64,000 nucleotides of DNA from Paenirhizobium daejeonense (GTDB lineage: Bacteria; Pseudomonadota; Alphaproteobacteria; Rhizobiales; Rhizobiaceae). The notes beneath the pieces were generated by a model that did no database searches, was not told the origin of the DNA, and was given only the letters and a program-made list of their open reading frames with translations. Location: contig NZ_JACLAL010000003.1 of NCBI RefSeq assembly GCF_014280875.1, forward strand, positions 1 through 64,000, given 5' to 3'. Positions 1 through 7,987 of this stretch are shown piece by piece. How positions within the stretch are numbered: position 1 is the stretch's first letter; every line of letters starts with the position of its first letter. Both the position numbers and the translations under genes were made by a program.

Positions 1-597
1 GTGATCAACACCGCCAAGGTCGAGATCGGCTCGACGGCGATCGTCTTCGGTCTCGGCGGCATCGGTCTGAACGTTCTGCAGGGCCTGCGTTTGGCCGGCG
101 CGGACATGATCATCGGCGTAGACATCAACCCGGACCGCAAGGCATGGGGCGAGAAGTTCGGCATGACGCATTTCGTCAATCCGAAGGAAGTCGGCGACGA
201 TATCGTGCCCTATCTGGTCAACATGACCAAGCGCAACGGCGACCTGATCGGCGGCGCGGACTACACCTTCGACTGCACCGGCAACACGAAGGTGATGCGT
301 CAGGCGCTGGAAGCCTCGCATCGCGGCTGGGGCAAGTCTGTGATCATCGGGGTCGCGGGCGCGGGCCAGGAAATCTCGACGCGTCCGTTCCAGCTGGTCA
401 CCGGCCGCAACTGGATGGGCACGGCCTTCGGCGGCGCGCGCGGTCGCACCGACGTGCCGAAGATCGTCGACTGGTACATGGAAGGCAAGATCCAGATCGA
501 CCCGATGATCACCCACACCATGCCGCTCGAAGACATCAACCATGGCTTCGAACTCATGCACAAGGGTGAATCCATCCGCGGCGTCGTCGTCTATTGA
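1..597 (+). CDS. frmA: S-(hydroxymethyl)glutathione dehydrogenase (class III alcohol dehydrogenase), 3' part
   Basis: This is the C-terminal about 198 residues of a zinc-type medium-chain dehydrogenase; the gene begins before the window, so the GTG at position 1 is an internal valine codon. The NAD-binding Rossmann motif GLGGIGLNV lies near residues 18-26 of the visible part and the coenzyme-binding Asp follows in GVDIN. The enzyme oxidises S-hydroxymethylglutathione to S-formylglutathione with NAD in the cytoplasm. The catalytic zinc-binding N-terminal domain is outside the window. The product's substrate passes directly to FghA, encoded 8 bases downstream. General class III ADH is the only close alternative, and the fghA neighbour favours the formaldehyde role. 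Confidence 0.93.
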   Translation: MINTAKVEIGSTAIVFGLGGIGLNVLQGLRLAGADMIIGVDINPDRKAWGEKFGMTHFVNPKEVGDDIVPYLVNMTKRNGDLIGGADYTFDCTGNTKVMRQALEASHRGWGKSVIIGVAGAGQEISTRPFQLVTGRNWMGTAFGGARGRTDVPKIVDWYMEGKIQIDPMITHTMPLEDINHGFELMHKGESIRGVVVY

Positions 598-605
598 GGT
601 GCCTG

Positions 606-1436
606 ATGGAACTCGTGTCGCAAAGCCAGAGTTTCGGAGGAACACAGTCGGTTTACCGACACAAGTCGGAAGTCTGCGCTGCGGAAATGACATTCGGCAT
701 CTACCTGCCGCCTGCGGCACGGGTTCGTCCGGTGCCGCTGCTCTGGTATCTCTCGGGGCTGACCTGCACCCATGAGAACGCCATGATCAAGGCGGGCCTG
801 CAGAAGTATGCGGCGGAACACGATATTGCCGTTGTGTTCCCCGATACTTCGCCGCGCGGCGAAGGTGTGGCGGACGATCAGGCCTATGACCTGGGGCAGG
901 GCGCTGGATTTTACGTGAATGCGACGCAGAAACCATGGTCGCGGCATTTCCGGATGTACGACTACGTCGTTTCCGAACTGCCGGCTCTGCTGCAGAAAGA
1001 GCTGCCGCTCAACGGTGTCCATGGCATCACCGGCCACTCGATGGGCGGCCATGGCGCGCTGACGATCGCGTTTCGCAACCCGGAGAAATTCCGGTCGCTT
1101 TCGGCCTTCGCGCCGATCGTCAATCCGACGCGCTCGGACTGGGGACGCAAGCAGTTTTCCGCCTATCTCGGCGACGACGAGGCGCATTGGACGAAGCACG
1201 ACGCTTGCCTGTTGCTGGCCGATCTCGGCTGGAACGGGGATATCCTGATCGATCAGGGTTCGTCCGACCAGTTCCTCGAGCAGCTTCGACCCGAGGCAAT
1301 GGCTCGGCTGATGGCGGAGAAGCGCCAGCCAGGCGTGTTGCGCATGCAGGCAGGATACGACCACAGCTACTATTTCGTGGCGAGTTTCGCCGAAGACCAT
1401 GTGCGTTGGCACGCAGAGCGGCTGAAGGCCGCCTGA
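606..1436 (+). CDS. fghA: S-formylglutathione hydrolase
   Basis: A 276-residue alpha/beta hydrolase of the esterase D family, the usual length for this enzyme. It hydrolyses S-formylglutathione to formate and glutathione in the cytoplasm, completing glutathione-linked formaldehyde oxidation. The nucleophile elbow GHSMGG is near residues 142-147 and an oxyanion-side motif SGLTC sits near residue 50. Asp in the IDQGSSD segment and His in GYDHSYY fit the rest of the triad. The ATG at 606 is chosen because a GAGG Shine-Dalgarno core lies at 596-599; an upstream TTG at 594 overlaps the preceding stop and is less likely. It directly follows the dehydrogenase gene and probably shares its transcript. 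Confidence 0.95.
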   Translation: MELVSQSQSFGGTQSVYRHKSEVCAAEMTFGIYLPPAARVRPVPLLWYLSGLTCTHENAMIKAGLQKYAAEHDIAVVFPDTSPRGEGVADDQAYDLGQGAGFYVNATQKPWSRHFRMYDYVVSELPALLQKELPLNGVHGITGHSMGGHGALTIAFRNPEKFRSLSAFAPIVNPTRSDWGRKQFSAYLGDDEAHWTKHDACLLLADLGWNGDILIDQGSSDQFLEQLRPEAMARLMAEKRQPGVLRMQAGYDHSYYFVASFAEDHVRWHAERLKAA

Positions 1437-1450
1437 GGGAGAGGACAGGC

Positions 1451-1858
1451 ATGATTTCACGACAGACTTTGATTTTTGCATTGATGGGAACGCTTGCAAC
1501 GAGTCTTGCCGTACCGGTTTCCGCCATGGAAGGACTGACCGGCGACGTGGGCGCGGGAGAAAAGGTCTTCCGCAAGTGTCAGGCATGCCATGCGATTGGC
1601 CCCGGCGCCGTCAGCAAAACGGGACCGCTGCTGACCGGCGTCGTCGGGCGCCCGGCGGGCAGCATCGCCGAGTACTCCTATTCTTCTGTGATGACCAAGG
1701 CTGCGGGTGAAGGGCTGGTCTGGGCGCCTGAAAAGATTTCGGAATTTCTCACCAATCCGAAGGCGTTTCTGCCCGGAACCAAGATGGCCTTCGCGGGTAT
1801 CCGCAAGGATCAGGAGCGGGCCGATCTGATCGCATATCTATCGACGTTCAACCAATAG
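1451..1858 (+). CDS. periplasmic class I cytochrome c
   Basis: A 135-residue secreted mono-haem cytochrome c. The N-terminus (about residues 1-25) is a signal peptide ending near VSAM. The haem site CQACH is at residues 43-47 and a GTKMAF segment near the C-terminus supplies the axial Met, as in mitochondrial-type cytochrome c. It starts 14 bases after fghA with a purine-rich ribosome site (GAGGGAGAGGA), so it is probably in the same operon. The likely role is electron transfer from the XoxF/XoxG couple toward a terminal oxidase; this is inferred from position. It lacks the longer cytochrome cL features seen in the xoxG product downstream. Confidence 0.88.
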   Translation: MISRQTLIFALMGTLATSLAVPVSAMEGLTGDVGAGEKVFRKCQACHAIGPGAVSKTGPLLTGVVGRPAGSIAEYSYSSVMTKAAGEGLVWAPEKISEFLTNPKAFLPGTKMAFAGIRKDQERADLIAYLSTFNQ

Positions 1859-2030
1859 AAAGGAGCCGGAGGAACAGTTTTGAGCATGGACCGGAGTGCC
1901 TGCGGAGGCGGGCGCGAGAGGTCATGAGGCACTTCGCAGGCCGATGCCGGGATTGAGGAGACCCGAGGGGTTTTCCCGGCGCGAAGAGGGTGGAGGAACC
2001 CTGATCGGTGATATCCAACGGGAGGATAGC
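1859..2030 (+). promoter_or_regulatory. 172-base leader between cytochrome c and xoxF with nested inverted repeats
   Basis: No conserved gene is seen here. Inverted pairs include GCCGGGA (1946-1952) with TCCCGGC (1974-1980), CCTGCG (1899-1904) with CGCAGG (1935-1940), and GTGCC (1896-1900) with GGCAC (1928-1932). The last two pairs share bases 1899-1900, so they could be alternative structures. A GGAGGA at 1868-1873 precedes a mini-ORF. The xoxF ribosome site GGGAGGA lies at about 2020-2026. This may be an untranslated leader with a control function, which is inference only. Confidence 0.35.
1886..1927 (+). other. possible 13-codon leader ORF upstream of xoxF
   Basis: ATG at 1886 (or TTG at 1880, six bases after GGAGGA) opens a frame of 13 to 15 codons ending TGA at 1925-1927. 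That stop overlaps by ATGA a second 10-codon frame, 1924-1956. Codon content (Arg/Gly-rich) gives no family clue, and a GC-rich spacer can produce such frames by chance. It is listed because of the good Shine-Dalgarno spacing and the structured surroundings. Confidence 0.15.
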
Positions 2031-3833
2031 ATGAAGAGATTGCTCACAGTGCTCGCCGTGTTCGCGTTAGGCTGCTCGCAGGTCGCCTTCGCCAATTCGG
2101 ATTTGCAGAAGAAGATAGACGACCCCAATCAGTGGGTCCTTCAGACGGGCGACTACGCCAACCAGCGTTATTCGAAGCTCGATCAGATCAACAAGGAAAA
2201 CGTCGGAAAGATGCAGGTCTCCTGGACCTTCTCGACGGGCGTCCTGCGCGGCCATGAGGGCTCGCCGCTGGTCGTCGGCAACATGATGTATGTGCATGCA
2301 CCGTTCCCCAACACGGTCTTTGCGCTCGACCTCGACAAGGAAGGGCAGATCGTCTGGAGATACGAGCCGAAGCAGGATCCGGACGTCATTCCGGTGATGT
2401 GCTGCGATACCGTCAACCGCGGCGTCGCCTATGCGGACGGCAAGATCTTCCTGCATCAGGCGGACACCACCGTTGTCGCGCTCGACGCGAAGACCGGCAA
2501 GGTGATCTGGAGCGTCAAGAACGGCGATCCGAAGAAGGGCGAGACCAATACCGCGACCGTGTTGCCGGTGAAGGACAAGGTCATCGTCGGCATTTCCGGT
2601 GGTGAGTTCGGTGTTCGCGGCTCCGTCACGGCCTATTCTATGGCCGATGGCAAGCTCTTGTGGCGCGGCTACTCAATGGGTCCCGACAGCGATACGCTGA
2701 TCGACCCGGAGAAAACCACCCATCTCGGCAAGCCGGTCGGTAAGGACTCTGGCCTGACGACATGGGAAGGCGATCAGTGGAAGATCGGCGGCGGCACTAC
2801 CTGGGGTTGGTATTCCTACGATCCAGAGGAAAACCTGATCTATTACGGCTCGGGCAACCCCTCGACCTGGAACCCCAGCCAGCGTCCGGGTGACAACCGC
2901 TGGTCGATGACCATCTTCGCCCGTGATGTCGATACCGGCATGACGAAATGGGTCTACCAGATGACGCCCCATGACGAATGGGACTATGATGGCGTCAACG
3001 AGATGATCCTGACCGAGCAAAAGTTCGACGGCAAGGACCGCAAGCTGCTCACCCATTTCGACCGTAACGGCTTCGGCTACACGCTGGACCGTCTCTCGGG
3101 CGAATTGCTGGTGGCCAAGAAATACGATCCCGCCGTCAACTGGGCGACCGAGGTCGTGATGGACCCGAAGTCCGAACAGTATGGTCGTCCGCAGGTCGTG
3201 GCTCAGTACTCGACCGAACAGAACGGCGAAGACACAAACTCGACCGGCATCTGCCCCGCCGCTCTCGGCACCAAGGACCAGCAGCCGGCAGCCTATTCGC
3301 CGAAAACCGAACTGTTCTACGTGCCGACCAACCATGTGTGCATGGACTATGAACCGTTCCGCGTCAGCTACACCGCCGGCCAGCCCTATGTAGGTGCGAC
3401 GCTGTCGATGTATCCGGCTCCGGGCAGCCATGGCGGCATGGGCAACTTCATTGCCTGGGACAACAAGGAAGGCAAGATCAAGTGGTCTCTGCCCGAGAAG
3501 TTCTCGGTCTGGTCCGGCGCTCTCGCCACCGCAGGCAATGTCGTCTTCTACGGTACGCTGGAAGGCTATCTGAAGGCAGTCGACGCCGACACGGGCAAGG
3601 AACTCTATCGCTTCAAGACACCGTCCGGGGTCATCGGCAACGTCATGACTTATAGCCACGGTGGCAAGCAATATGTGGCCGTGCTTTCGGGCGTCGGCGG
3701 CTGGGCCGGTATCGGTCTCGCAGCCGGCCTGACAAACCCGAACGAAGGTCTCGGTGCGGTCGGTGGTTACGCGGCGCTCAGCGATTATACCGCGCTTGGC
3801 GGCACGCTTACCGTGTTCTCGCTGCCGAACTGA
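2031..3833 (+). CDS. xoxF: lanthanide-dependent methanol dehydrogenase XoxF
   Basis: A 600-residue PQQ quinoprotein, the standard XoxF length, with a signal peptide (about residues 1-21, cleavage near VAFA-N). It oxidises methanol (and often formaldehyde) in the periplasm, passing electrons to cytochrome cL. Seen directly: the vicinal disulfide pair Cys124-Cys125 in CCDTVNRG, repeated propeller Trp motifs, and the active-site segment DEWDYDG with Asp318 (catalytic base position) and Asp320. The second Asp is the extra lanthanide ligand that distinguishes XoxF from calcium-type MxaF, which has Ala there. The ATG at 2031 is chosen for its GGGAGGA site and signal peptide; the frame stays open upstream to 1896 without a good start. 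xoxG and xoxJ follow. Confidence 0.97.
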   Translation: MKRLLTVLAVFALGCSQVAFANSDLQKKIDDPNQWVLQTGDYANQRYSKLDQINKENVGKMQVSWTFSTGVLRGHEGSPLVVGNMMYVHAPFPNTVFALDLDKEGQIVWRYEPKQDPDVIPVMCCDTVNRGVAYADGKIFLHQADTTVVALDAKTGKVIWSVKNGDPKKGETNTATVLPVKDKVIVGISGGEFGVRGSVTAYSMADGKLLWRGYSMGPDSDTLIDPEKTTHLGKPVGKDSGLTTWEGDQWKIGGGTTWGWYSYDPEENLIYYGSGNPSTWNPSQRPGDNRWSMTIFARDVDTGMTKWVYQMTPHDEWDYDGVNEMILTEQKFDGKDRKLLTHFDRNGFGYTLDRLSGELLVAKKYDPAVNWATEVVMDPKSEQYGRPQVVAQYSTEQNGEDTNSTGICPAALGTKDQQPAAYSPKTELFYVPTNHVCMDYEPFRVSYTAGQPYVGATLSMYPAPGSHGGMGNFIAWDNKEGKIKWSLPEKFSVWSGALATAGNVVFYGTLEGYLKAVDADTGKELYRFKTPSGVIGNVMTYSHGGKQYVAVLSGVGGWAGIGLAAGLTNPNEGLGAVGGYAALSDYTALGGTLTVFSLPN

Positions 3834-3852
3834 CGGCGGCAATCGTCCAGGG

Positions 3853-3882
3853 AACTGGCGCGGGAGAAACCCCGCGCCAGTT
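3853..3882 (+). other. strong intercistronic hairpin between xoxF and xoxG
   Basis: Twelve-base arms AACTGGCGCGGG (3853-3864) and CCCGCGCCAGTT (3871-3882) flank a six-base loop. The hairpin sits 20 bases after the xoxF stop and about 27 before the xoxG start. It is followed by TTGCTCT rather than a long U run, so a partial terminator or an mRNA-stabilising 3' end that keeps xoxF transcript high is more likely than full termination. Confidence 0.7.
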
Positions 3883-3909
3883 TGCTCTCAAGGCTCACAA
3901 GGACACAAG

Positions 3910-4440
3910 ATGAACAGTTTTGCTAAAGTCTTGCCGATCGCCTTCGCTGCATCGCTGCTTGCCGGATCCGTTCTGTCGCAGGATGCCGAAAAGAAGGTCG
4001 ACAACATTACCGCCGTCACCAGCGAGGACGGCCGCTACTACACGGCAGACGGCGTGCCGACCTACAAGATTGCGCCCGACGGCACGATCGACTGGCTGAC
4101 CTATTCCGGTTTCCGGCGCTACCATTCGGAATGCCATGTCTGTCACGGGCCGGAAGGCGAGGGCTCTTCCTACGCCCCGGCGCTGAAGAATTCCGCCGTC
4201 AACATGGACTATTACGCTTTTGTCGATGTGGTCACCAATGGCCGCAAGAAGGTGGATGCATCCCACAACTCGGTGATGCCGGCCTTCGGCGATAACGTCA
4301 ACGTCATGTGTTATCTCGACGATATCTATGTCTACCTGAAGGCCCGAGGTACGGATGCGCTGCCGCGCGGCCGGCCGGGCAAGAGAGAGGACAAATCCGA
4401 TGCGATCCGTCAAGCGGAAGCAGACTGCCTTGGCCACTAG
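3910..4440 (+). CDS. xoxG: XoxG, cytochrome cL electron acceptor of XoxF
   Basis: A 176-residue secreted cytochrome c with signal peptide (about residues 1-23). The haem-binding CHVCH motif is at residues 75-79 and the SVMPAFG segment offers the axial Met. Length and the YHSECHVCHGPEGEGSSYAPAL region fit the cytochrome cL family that accepts electrons from PQQ methanol dehydrogenases. Position directly after xoxF supports assignment as XoxG. The start at 3910 gives the signal peptide; the frame is open further upstream but without one. Its last 41 bases overlap the start of xoxJ, implying coupled translation. Confidence 0.9.
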   Translation: MNSFAKVLPIAFAASLLAGSVLSQDAEKKVDNITAVTSEDGRYYTADGVPTYKIAPDGTIDWLTYSGFRRYHSECHVCHGPEGEGSSYAPALKNSAVNMDYYAFVDVVTNGRKKVDASHNSVMPAFGDNVNVMCYLDDIYVYLKARGTDALPRGRPGKREDKSDAIRQAEADCLGH

Positions 4441-5266
4441 GTTCTCGGCAGTACTGTTCGCCCTCGGGCTTGCAACGATAGGCCCGACGCCGGTCTTCGC
4501 CCAGACGTCCGATCTGGTGTCGAAGACGGCGTTTCGCGTCTGTGCCGATCCGGCAAATCTGCCCATGTCGGATCGCGCCGGGGGAGGCTTCGAAAACAAG
4601 ATCGCCGAACTTTTTGCTACGGAATTGAAGATGCCGCTGGAATACACATGGTTCCCCATGGCGACCGGCTTCATCCGCAAGACGTTGCAGGCCAACAAAT
4701 GCGATGTTGTCATCGGCTATGCCCAAGGCGATGAACTGGTGCTCAATACCAATCACTACTACACCTCCGGCTATGTGCTGATCGTGCCGGCGGAAAGCCC
4801 GCTTGCTTCGGTCTCGGTGATCGGCGACCCTGCTCTGAAGGACAAGCGGATAGGAGTCGTTGCGGGCAGTCCGCCGGCGACACAGATGACGCATTACGGC
4901 TTGATTGCAAAAGCCAAGGGTTACGACCTGATGGTCGACCGACGCTATGAAAATCCGGCCGGGGAAATGCTCTCCGATCTGAAGGCCGGAACGATCGACG
5001 CCGCCATCCTCTGGGGTCCCATCGGCGGTCCCATGGTCAAGCAGGGTTATCCGGATTTCAAGGTGATCCCGCTTCTCTCGGAGACTACGCCGCCGAAGCT
5101 CTTCTACCGCATCACCATGGGCGTGCGGCAGGGCGAGAAGGTCTGGGAGCGCAAGCTCAATTCGCTGATCCGTCGGAACCAGGACAAGATCAATGCCATT
5201 TTGACCGATGCCGGCGTGCCGCTCTTGAACGACATGGGCACGGGACCGCTGGAGGCGAAGAAATGA
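4400..5266 (+). CDS. xoxJ: XoxJ, periplasmic binding-protein-like partner of XoxF
   Basis: A 288-residue periplasmic protein with signal peptide (about residues 1-34, ending VFAQ). The fold is that of a family 3 solute-binding protein: an early FRVCADPANLPMS strand, then ADP-rich lobes and the AAILWGPIGGP segment, a pattern shared with the MoxJ/MxaJ family. XoxJ proteins are thought to bind and help activate XoxF rather than serve an importer, and no permease partners it here. The ATG at 4400 is preceded by AGAGAGGA and overlaps the end of xoxG by 41 bases. Confidence 0.88.
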   Translation: MRSVKRKQTALATRFSAVLFALGLATIGPTPVFAQTSDLVSKTAFRVCADPANLPMSDRAGGGFENKIAELFATELKMPLEYTWFPMATGFIRKTLQANKCDVVIGYAQGDELVLNTNHYYTSGYVLIVPAESPLASVSVIGDPALKDKRIGVVAGSPPATQMTHYGLIAKAKGYDLMVDRRYENPAGEMLSDLKAGTIDAAILWGPIGGPMVKQGYPDFKVIPLLSETTPPKLFYRITMGVRQGEKVWERKLNSLIRRNQDKINAILTDAGVPLLNDMGTGPLEAKK

Positions 5267-5838
5267 CCGCAAGCATGGTTGTCCTGCCGCTCCTGTTCGC
5301 TGTCGGGCTTGCCGCTCCGGTGCTGGCCGACCAGTCTTCCGCGCCGAAGGCGGTCGTCGAGGAACCGCAGGACTACCGGCAGGACGAATACCGCGCGCCG
5401 GTACCGGCGACGCTCGCCGGCGCCACCGTTGTTTCGACGGGACAGGCGCACCGACTGTGGGAGAGCGGCGAAGCCGCGTTCATCGATGTCCTGCCCCGTC
5501 CGCCCAAGCCGAAGGATCTGCCGGAAGGCACGATCTGGAAGGAAAAGCCGCGGATCTCGGTCAAGGATGCGCTCTGGCTTCCGAACACCGGCTACGGCAA
5601 GCTTGCCGATGTGACGCTGGACTATTTCCGCAAGGGGCTTGAGAAGGCAACGGGTGGTGACAAAAATCATCCCCTGTTGTTCTTCTGCCTGCCGGATTGC
5701 TGGATGTCGTGGAACGCTGCCAGACGTGCGCTGGAACTCGGTTACGGCAAGGTCTACTGGTATCCTGAAGGCAGCGAGGGCTGGGCGGCTGCCGGTTATC
5801 CCACGGAGCAGTTGACGCCGGAGCCCGGCGGCTCTTGA
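5263..5838 (+). CDS. PQQ-linked catabolism CXXCW-motif protein, rhodanese-like
   Basis: A 191-residue secreted protein whose ATG overlaps the xoxJ stop (ATGA), so it is translationally coupled. A signal peptide occupies about residues 1-22. Near residue 143 is CLPDCW, the CXXCW motif that names a family found beside PQQ-dependent alcohol dehydrogenase genes. The surrounding sequence resembles a rhodanese domain, but with the CXXCW pair in place of a simple active Cys loop, hinting at periplasmic thiol or redox chemistry. The precise function is unknown. Its stop abuts the convergent minus-strand gene with no spacer. Confidence 0.82.
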   Translation: MTASMVVLPLLFAVGLAAPVLADQSSAPKAVVEEPQDYRQDEYRAPVPATLAGATVVSTGQAHRLWESGEAAFIDVLPRPPKPKDLPEGTIWKEKPRISVKDALWLPNTGYGKLADVTLDYFRKGLEKATGGDKNHPLLFFCLPDCWMSWNAARRALELGYGKVYWYPEGSEGWAAAGYPTEQLTPEPGGS

Positions 5839-6840
5839 TCAGTTTTCTGCCCCTTTAGCGCTCTGTTGATGATCTGGGCCATCCGCGAGAAACTTGCCGA
5901 AGGCCCGCGGACCGTCGCCGGTAGCGATTTCTCCTGCCACCTCAAGCTTTTCAGTGTCGATCAGTGACACGGTGTTGGATGCCCAATTGGCAACGACGAC
6001 GAACCTTCCGTCAGCCGTCGTGTCGATGCCCTCAGGATATTCTCCAACGGATATGACTGTGACGGGGGCATAGGTCGTTGCATCGAAGACGTTGACGCTA
6101 TCGTCATACTGGTTGGTAACAAAGCCGTGCTTCCCGGCAAAGGCGACACCATAGGGCCGTTCCCGCGTTTTGACCTTGCCGAGAACCTTGCCGTCTTCCG
6201 GATCGACCACGGTTACCGTGTTGCTGCCGACATCGGCGGTAAAAAGCCTCCCATCCGGCGAGAATGTTATGCCAAAGGGGCGCTCACCGACCATGATGCG
6301 GCGATGAAGTTCGAGCGTATCCGCAGCGAAGATGGAGACCTGGTTGGCATCCCGGTCCGCCGTGGCCAGCCACTTTCCGTCCGGCGAAAGGGCAAGGCCA
6401 GCCGGTGCGCTTCCGGTCCTGAGCGTGGTCCTGAGTTCGAGGGTGTCCGAGGCGAGAACCCAAACGCGGGCATTATACCAGTCGGAGACGAAGACACGCT
6501 GGCGTCTGTCATCGACGGCTATTCCCATCGGGCCGCCCTCGAGATGGAGTTCGGCTTTCGGTGCCTGAGGCATCAGGCCGTAGCGGCGCACGGTCTTGCT
6601 CTCCGGGCTTACAGTAAAGACGGATTTCAGTCCCTGAGAGACGGCCACGCCGGCTGGCTGGCCGGGCACAGTGAGACGTTCGACCTCGATTCCACGGCTG
6701 AGATCGATGATGCTCAGATCGCTGGAGGATTGGTTCGTCACATAGGCATAATCGGCCTGAACCGGCTGCGGCGCCAGAAACGCCGCAGCCAGAACCAGTG
6801 TCAGCGCGAGGTTATTTGCCGAACTTCTTTTCCAGCGCAT
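5839..6840 (-). CDS. periplasmic YVTN-type beta-propeller protein
   Basis: A 333-residue secreted protein with repeated blades of the form DTLEL or GPMGIAVDDRRQRVFVSD, typical of YVTN/SMP-30-like propellers. A signal peptide runs to about residue 29 (VQADYAYVTN follows). ATG at 6840 is preferred over an in-frame TTG at 6876 because it gives the signal peptide at once. It overlaps the end of the SRPBCC gene by 29 bases, so the three minus-strand genes form one operon. It is a second, diverged relative of the propeller at 9178-10155. The function is unknown; a role with the quinoprotein system is inferred from context. Confidence 0.8.
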   Translation of the reverse strand: MRWKRSSANNLALTLVLAAAFLAPQPVQADYAYVTNQSSSDLSIIDLSRGIEVERLTVPGQPAGVAVSQGLKSVFTVSPESKTVRRYGLMPQAPKAELHLEGGPMGIAVDDRRQRVFVSDWYNARVWVLASDTLELRTTLRTGSAPAGLALSPDGKWLATADRDANQVSIFAADTLELHRRIMVGERPFGITFSPDGRLFTADVGSNTVTVVDPEDGKVLGKVKTRERPYGVAFAGKHGFVTNQYDDSVNVFDATTYAPVTVISVGEYPEGIDTTADGRFVVVANWASNTVSLIDTEKLEVAGEIATGDGPRAFGKFLADGPDHQQSAKGAEN

Positions 6841-7345
6841 CGAGCCCTGCCTTGTAAACGGCGGTGACGGCAGCAATCGCTGCTGCGTCGTTGAGGTTCT
6901 CCGGCGGATCGTTGTTCGGATAGCCGCGGTAGAATGCGCCGCGCCATTCGATATGCGAGCCGCCGGTTGCGGTCGGCGTCACGGTGAGGTGGGAGGAGTA
7001 GTTGGTGACGGGAAGAACCGCGACATCCACCTCGTTGATCCGGTAGGAATAGGACATCTTGGCCGCATCGTATTTATAGAGCACTTCCGAGATGGTTGGG
7101 CCGCCTTCCTTTTCCAGCGTCAGAACGCGGGTGGCGTCGATCGCATTGCCGCCTTCGCCCTTGGTGGAGAAAATCGCGGGATGCCAGCTCATGTCCTGGA
7201 AATTGCCGATCACGGCCCATACAGCATCGGGCGTGGCGGCCACGTCGACCGCAAGGGTGAGTTTCTGACGGGTCGGTCCGTGCGCAAGGGCGATACCCGG
7301 AATGAGCAACAGAAACGTCAGTATCAGGTTACGGATATAGGTCAT
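6812..7345 (-). CDS. secreted SRPBCC-family protein, MxaD-like
   Basis: A 177-residue protein with a signal peptide (residues 1-21, ending IALAHG) followed by an SRPBCC (polyketide-cyclase/START-like) fold: VDVAATPDAVWAVIGNFQDMSWHP is the typical N-terminal helix-grip signature. MxaD, a protein of this type, aids electron transfer between methanol dehydrogenase and cytochrome cL in methylotrophs, and a similar role beside XoxF is plausible. A strong GAGGAGG site precedes ATG 7345. It starts 9 bases after the stop of the DUF3280-like gene. Confidence 0.82.
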   Translation of the reverse strand: MTYIRNLILTFLLLIPGIALAHGPTRQKLTLAVDVAATPDAVWAVIGNFQDMSWHPAIFSTKGEGGNAIDATRVLTLEKEGGPTISEVLYKYDAAKMSYSYRINEVDVAVLPVTNYSSHLTVTPTATGGSHIEWRGAFYRGYPNNDPPENLNDAAAIAAVTAVYKAGLDALEKKFGK

Positions 7346-7354
7346 GCTTCCTCC

Positions 7355-7864
7355 TCAGGATTTAAAGAAATGGTTTTTCAGGATGTAGTCGAGCCCGCGC
7401 AGCCAGCTCACATCGGTGTTGGACCTGATGTCGACGGCGAGCGCCCGCAGCGCCTCGCCGGTTTTCACGTCCCGCAAAACGAGGTTCATGGAGAGGATCA
7501 GGTTGGAGACCTTCTGCACTTCTCCCACCAGAACGTAATCGGCGTCGAGGCGTTCGGCCATGCGCAGTTCGCAGCCATAGCAATCGGCGGGGTTGACGGT
7601 ATTGGCAAGCTCTTCCGCAATCGGGCCGTTGTCGAGGACGATGAAACCCATTTTTGCAAATCGTTTTCGCGTCGTCTCCTCGAGAAGACGGGTGCGGGCG
7701 GTCTGGTCGGGGCGCTCGCCGTTATAAGCGCCTTCGGTGGACGTATCGATGAAGGTCATCCCGAGAAAGGCGATTTTCGCATTGGCTTTGAGCGGCTTGT
7801 CCAGGTTCGACAGGGCAAGCGCGGGCATCAGGATCAGGATGAGCGATAACAGGATGCGCAGCAT
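7355..7864 (-). CDS. DUF3280-like secreted protein
   Basis: A 169-residue protein with a hydrophobic N-terminal signal (LRILLSLILILMPALALS). The mature part resembles DUF3280 proteins that occur in PQQ-methanol oxidation clusters; this assignment is from memory of the family and not verified. A CYGCE pair lies near residue 104, possibly a redox or metal site. The start is uncertain: ATG 7864 gives the cleanest signal peptide, while an in-frame GTG at 7900 would add 12 residues; neither has a clear Shine-Dalgarno site. It is the first gene of the divergent three-gene cassette. Confidence 0.7.
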   Translation of the reverse strand: MLRILLSLILILMPALALSNLDKPLKANAKIAFLGMTFIDTSTEGAYNGERPDQTARTRLLEETTRKRFAKMGFIVLDNGPIAEELANTVNPADCYGCELRMAERLDADYVLVGEVQKVSNLILSMNLVLRDVKTGEALRALAVDIRSNTDVSWLRGLDYILKNHFFKS

Positions 7865-7930
7865 GCGGATGAGCGTAGCATAGCGAAATTGCGACACCAC
7901 GATCCATAAGTATCGGTTTCGCTACACAAC

Positions 7931-7964
7931 CCTGACTGTTATCCTCACCTTCAGGACAGTCAGG
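7931..7964. promoter_or_regulatory. 9-bp inverted repeat in the divergent intergenic region
   Basis: CCTGACTGT (7931-7939) and ACAGTCAGG (7956-7964) form a perfect inverted repeat with a 16-base spacer. It lies between the divergent DUF3280-like and lutA-like genes, ending 23 bases before ATG 7988. Centre-to-centre spacing of 25 bases suits a dimeric regulator; a hairpin in the plus-strand leader is the alternative. Confidence 0.5.
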
Positions 7965-7987
7965 AAGATTGGGAGGTCATTCCGACA

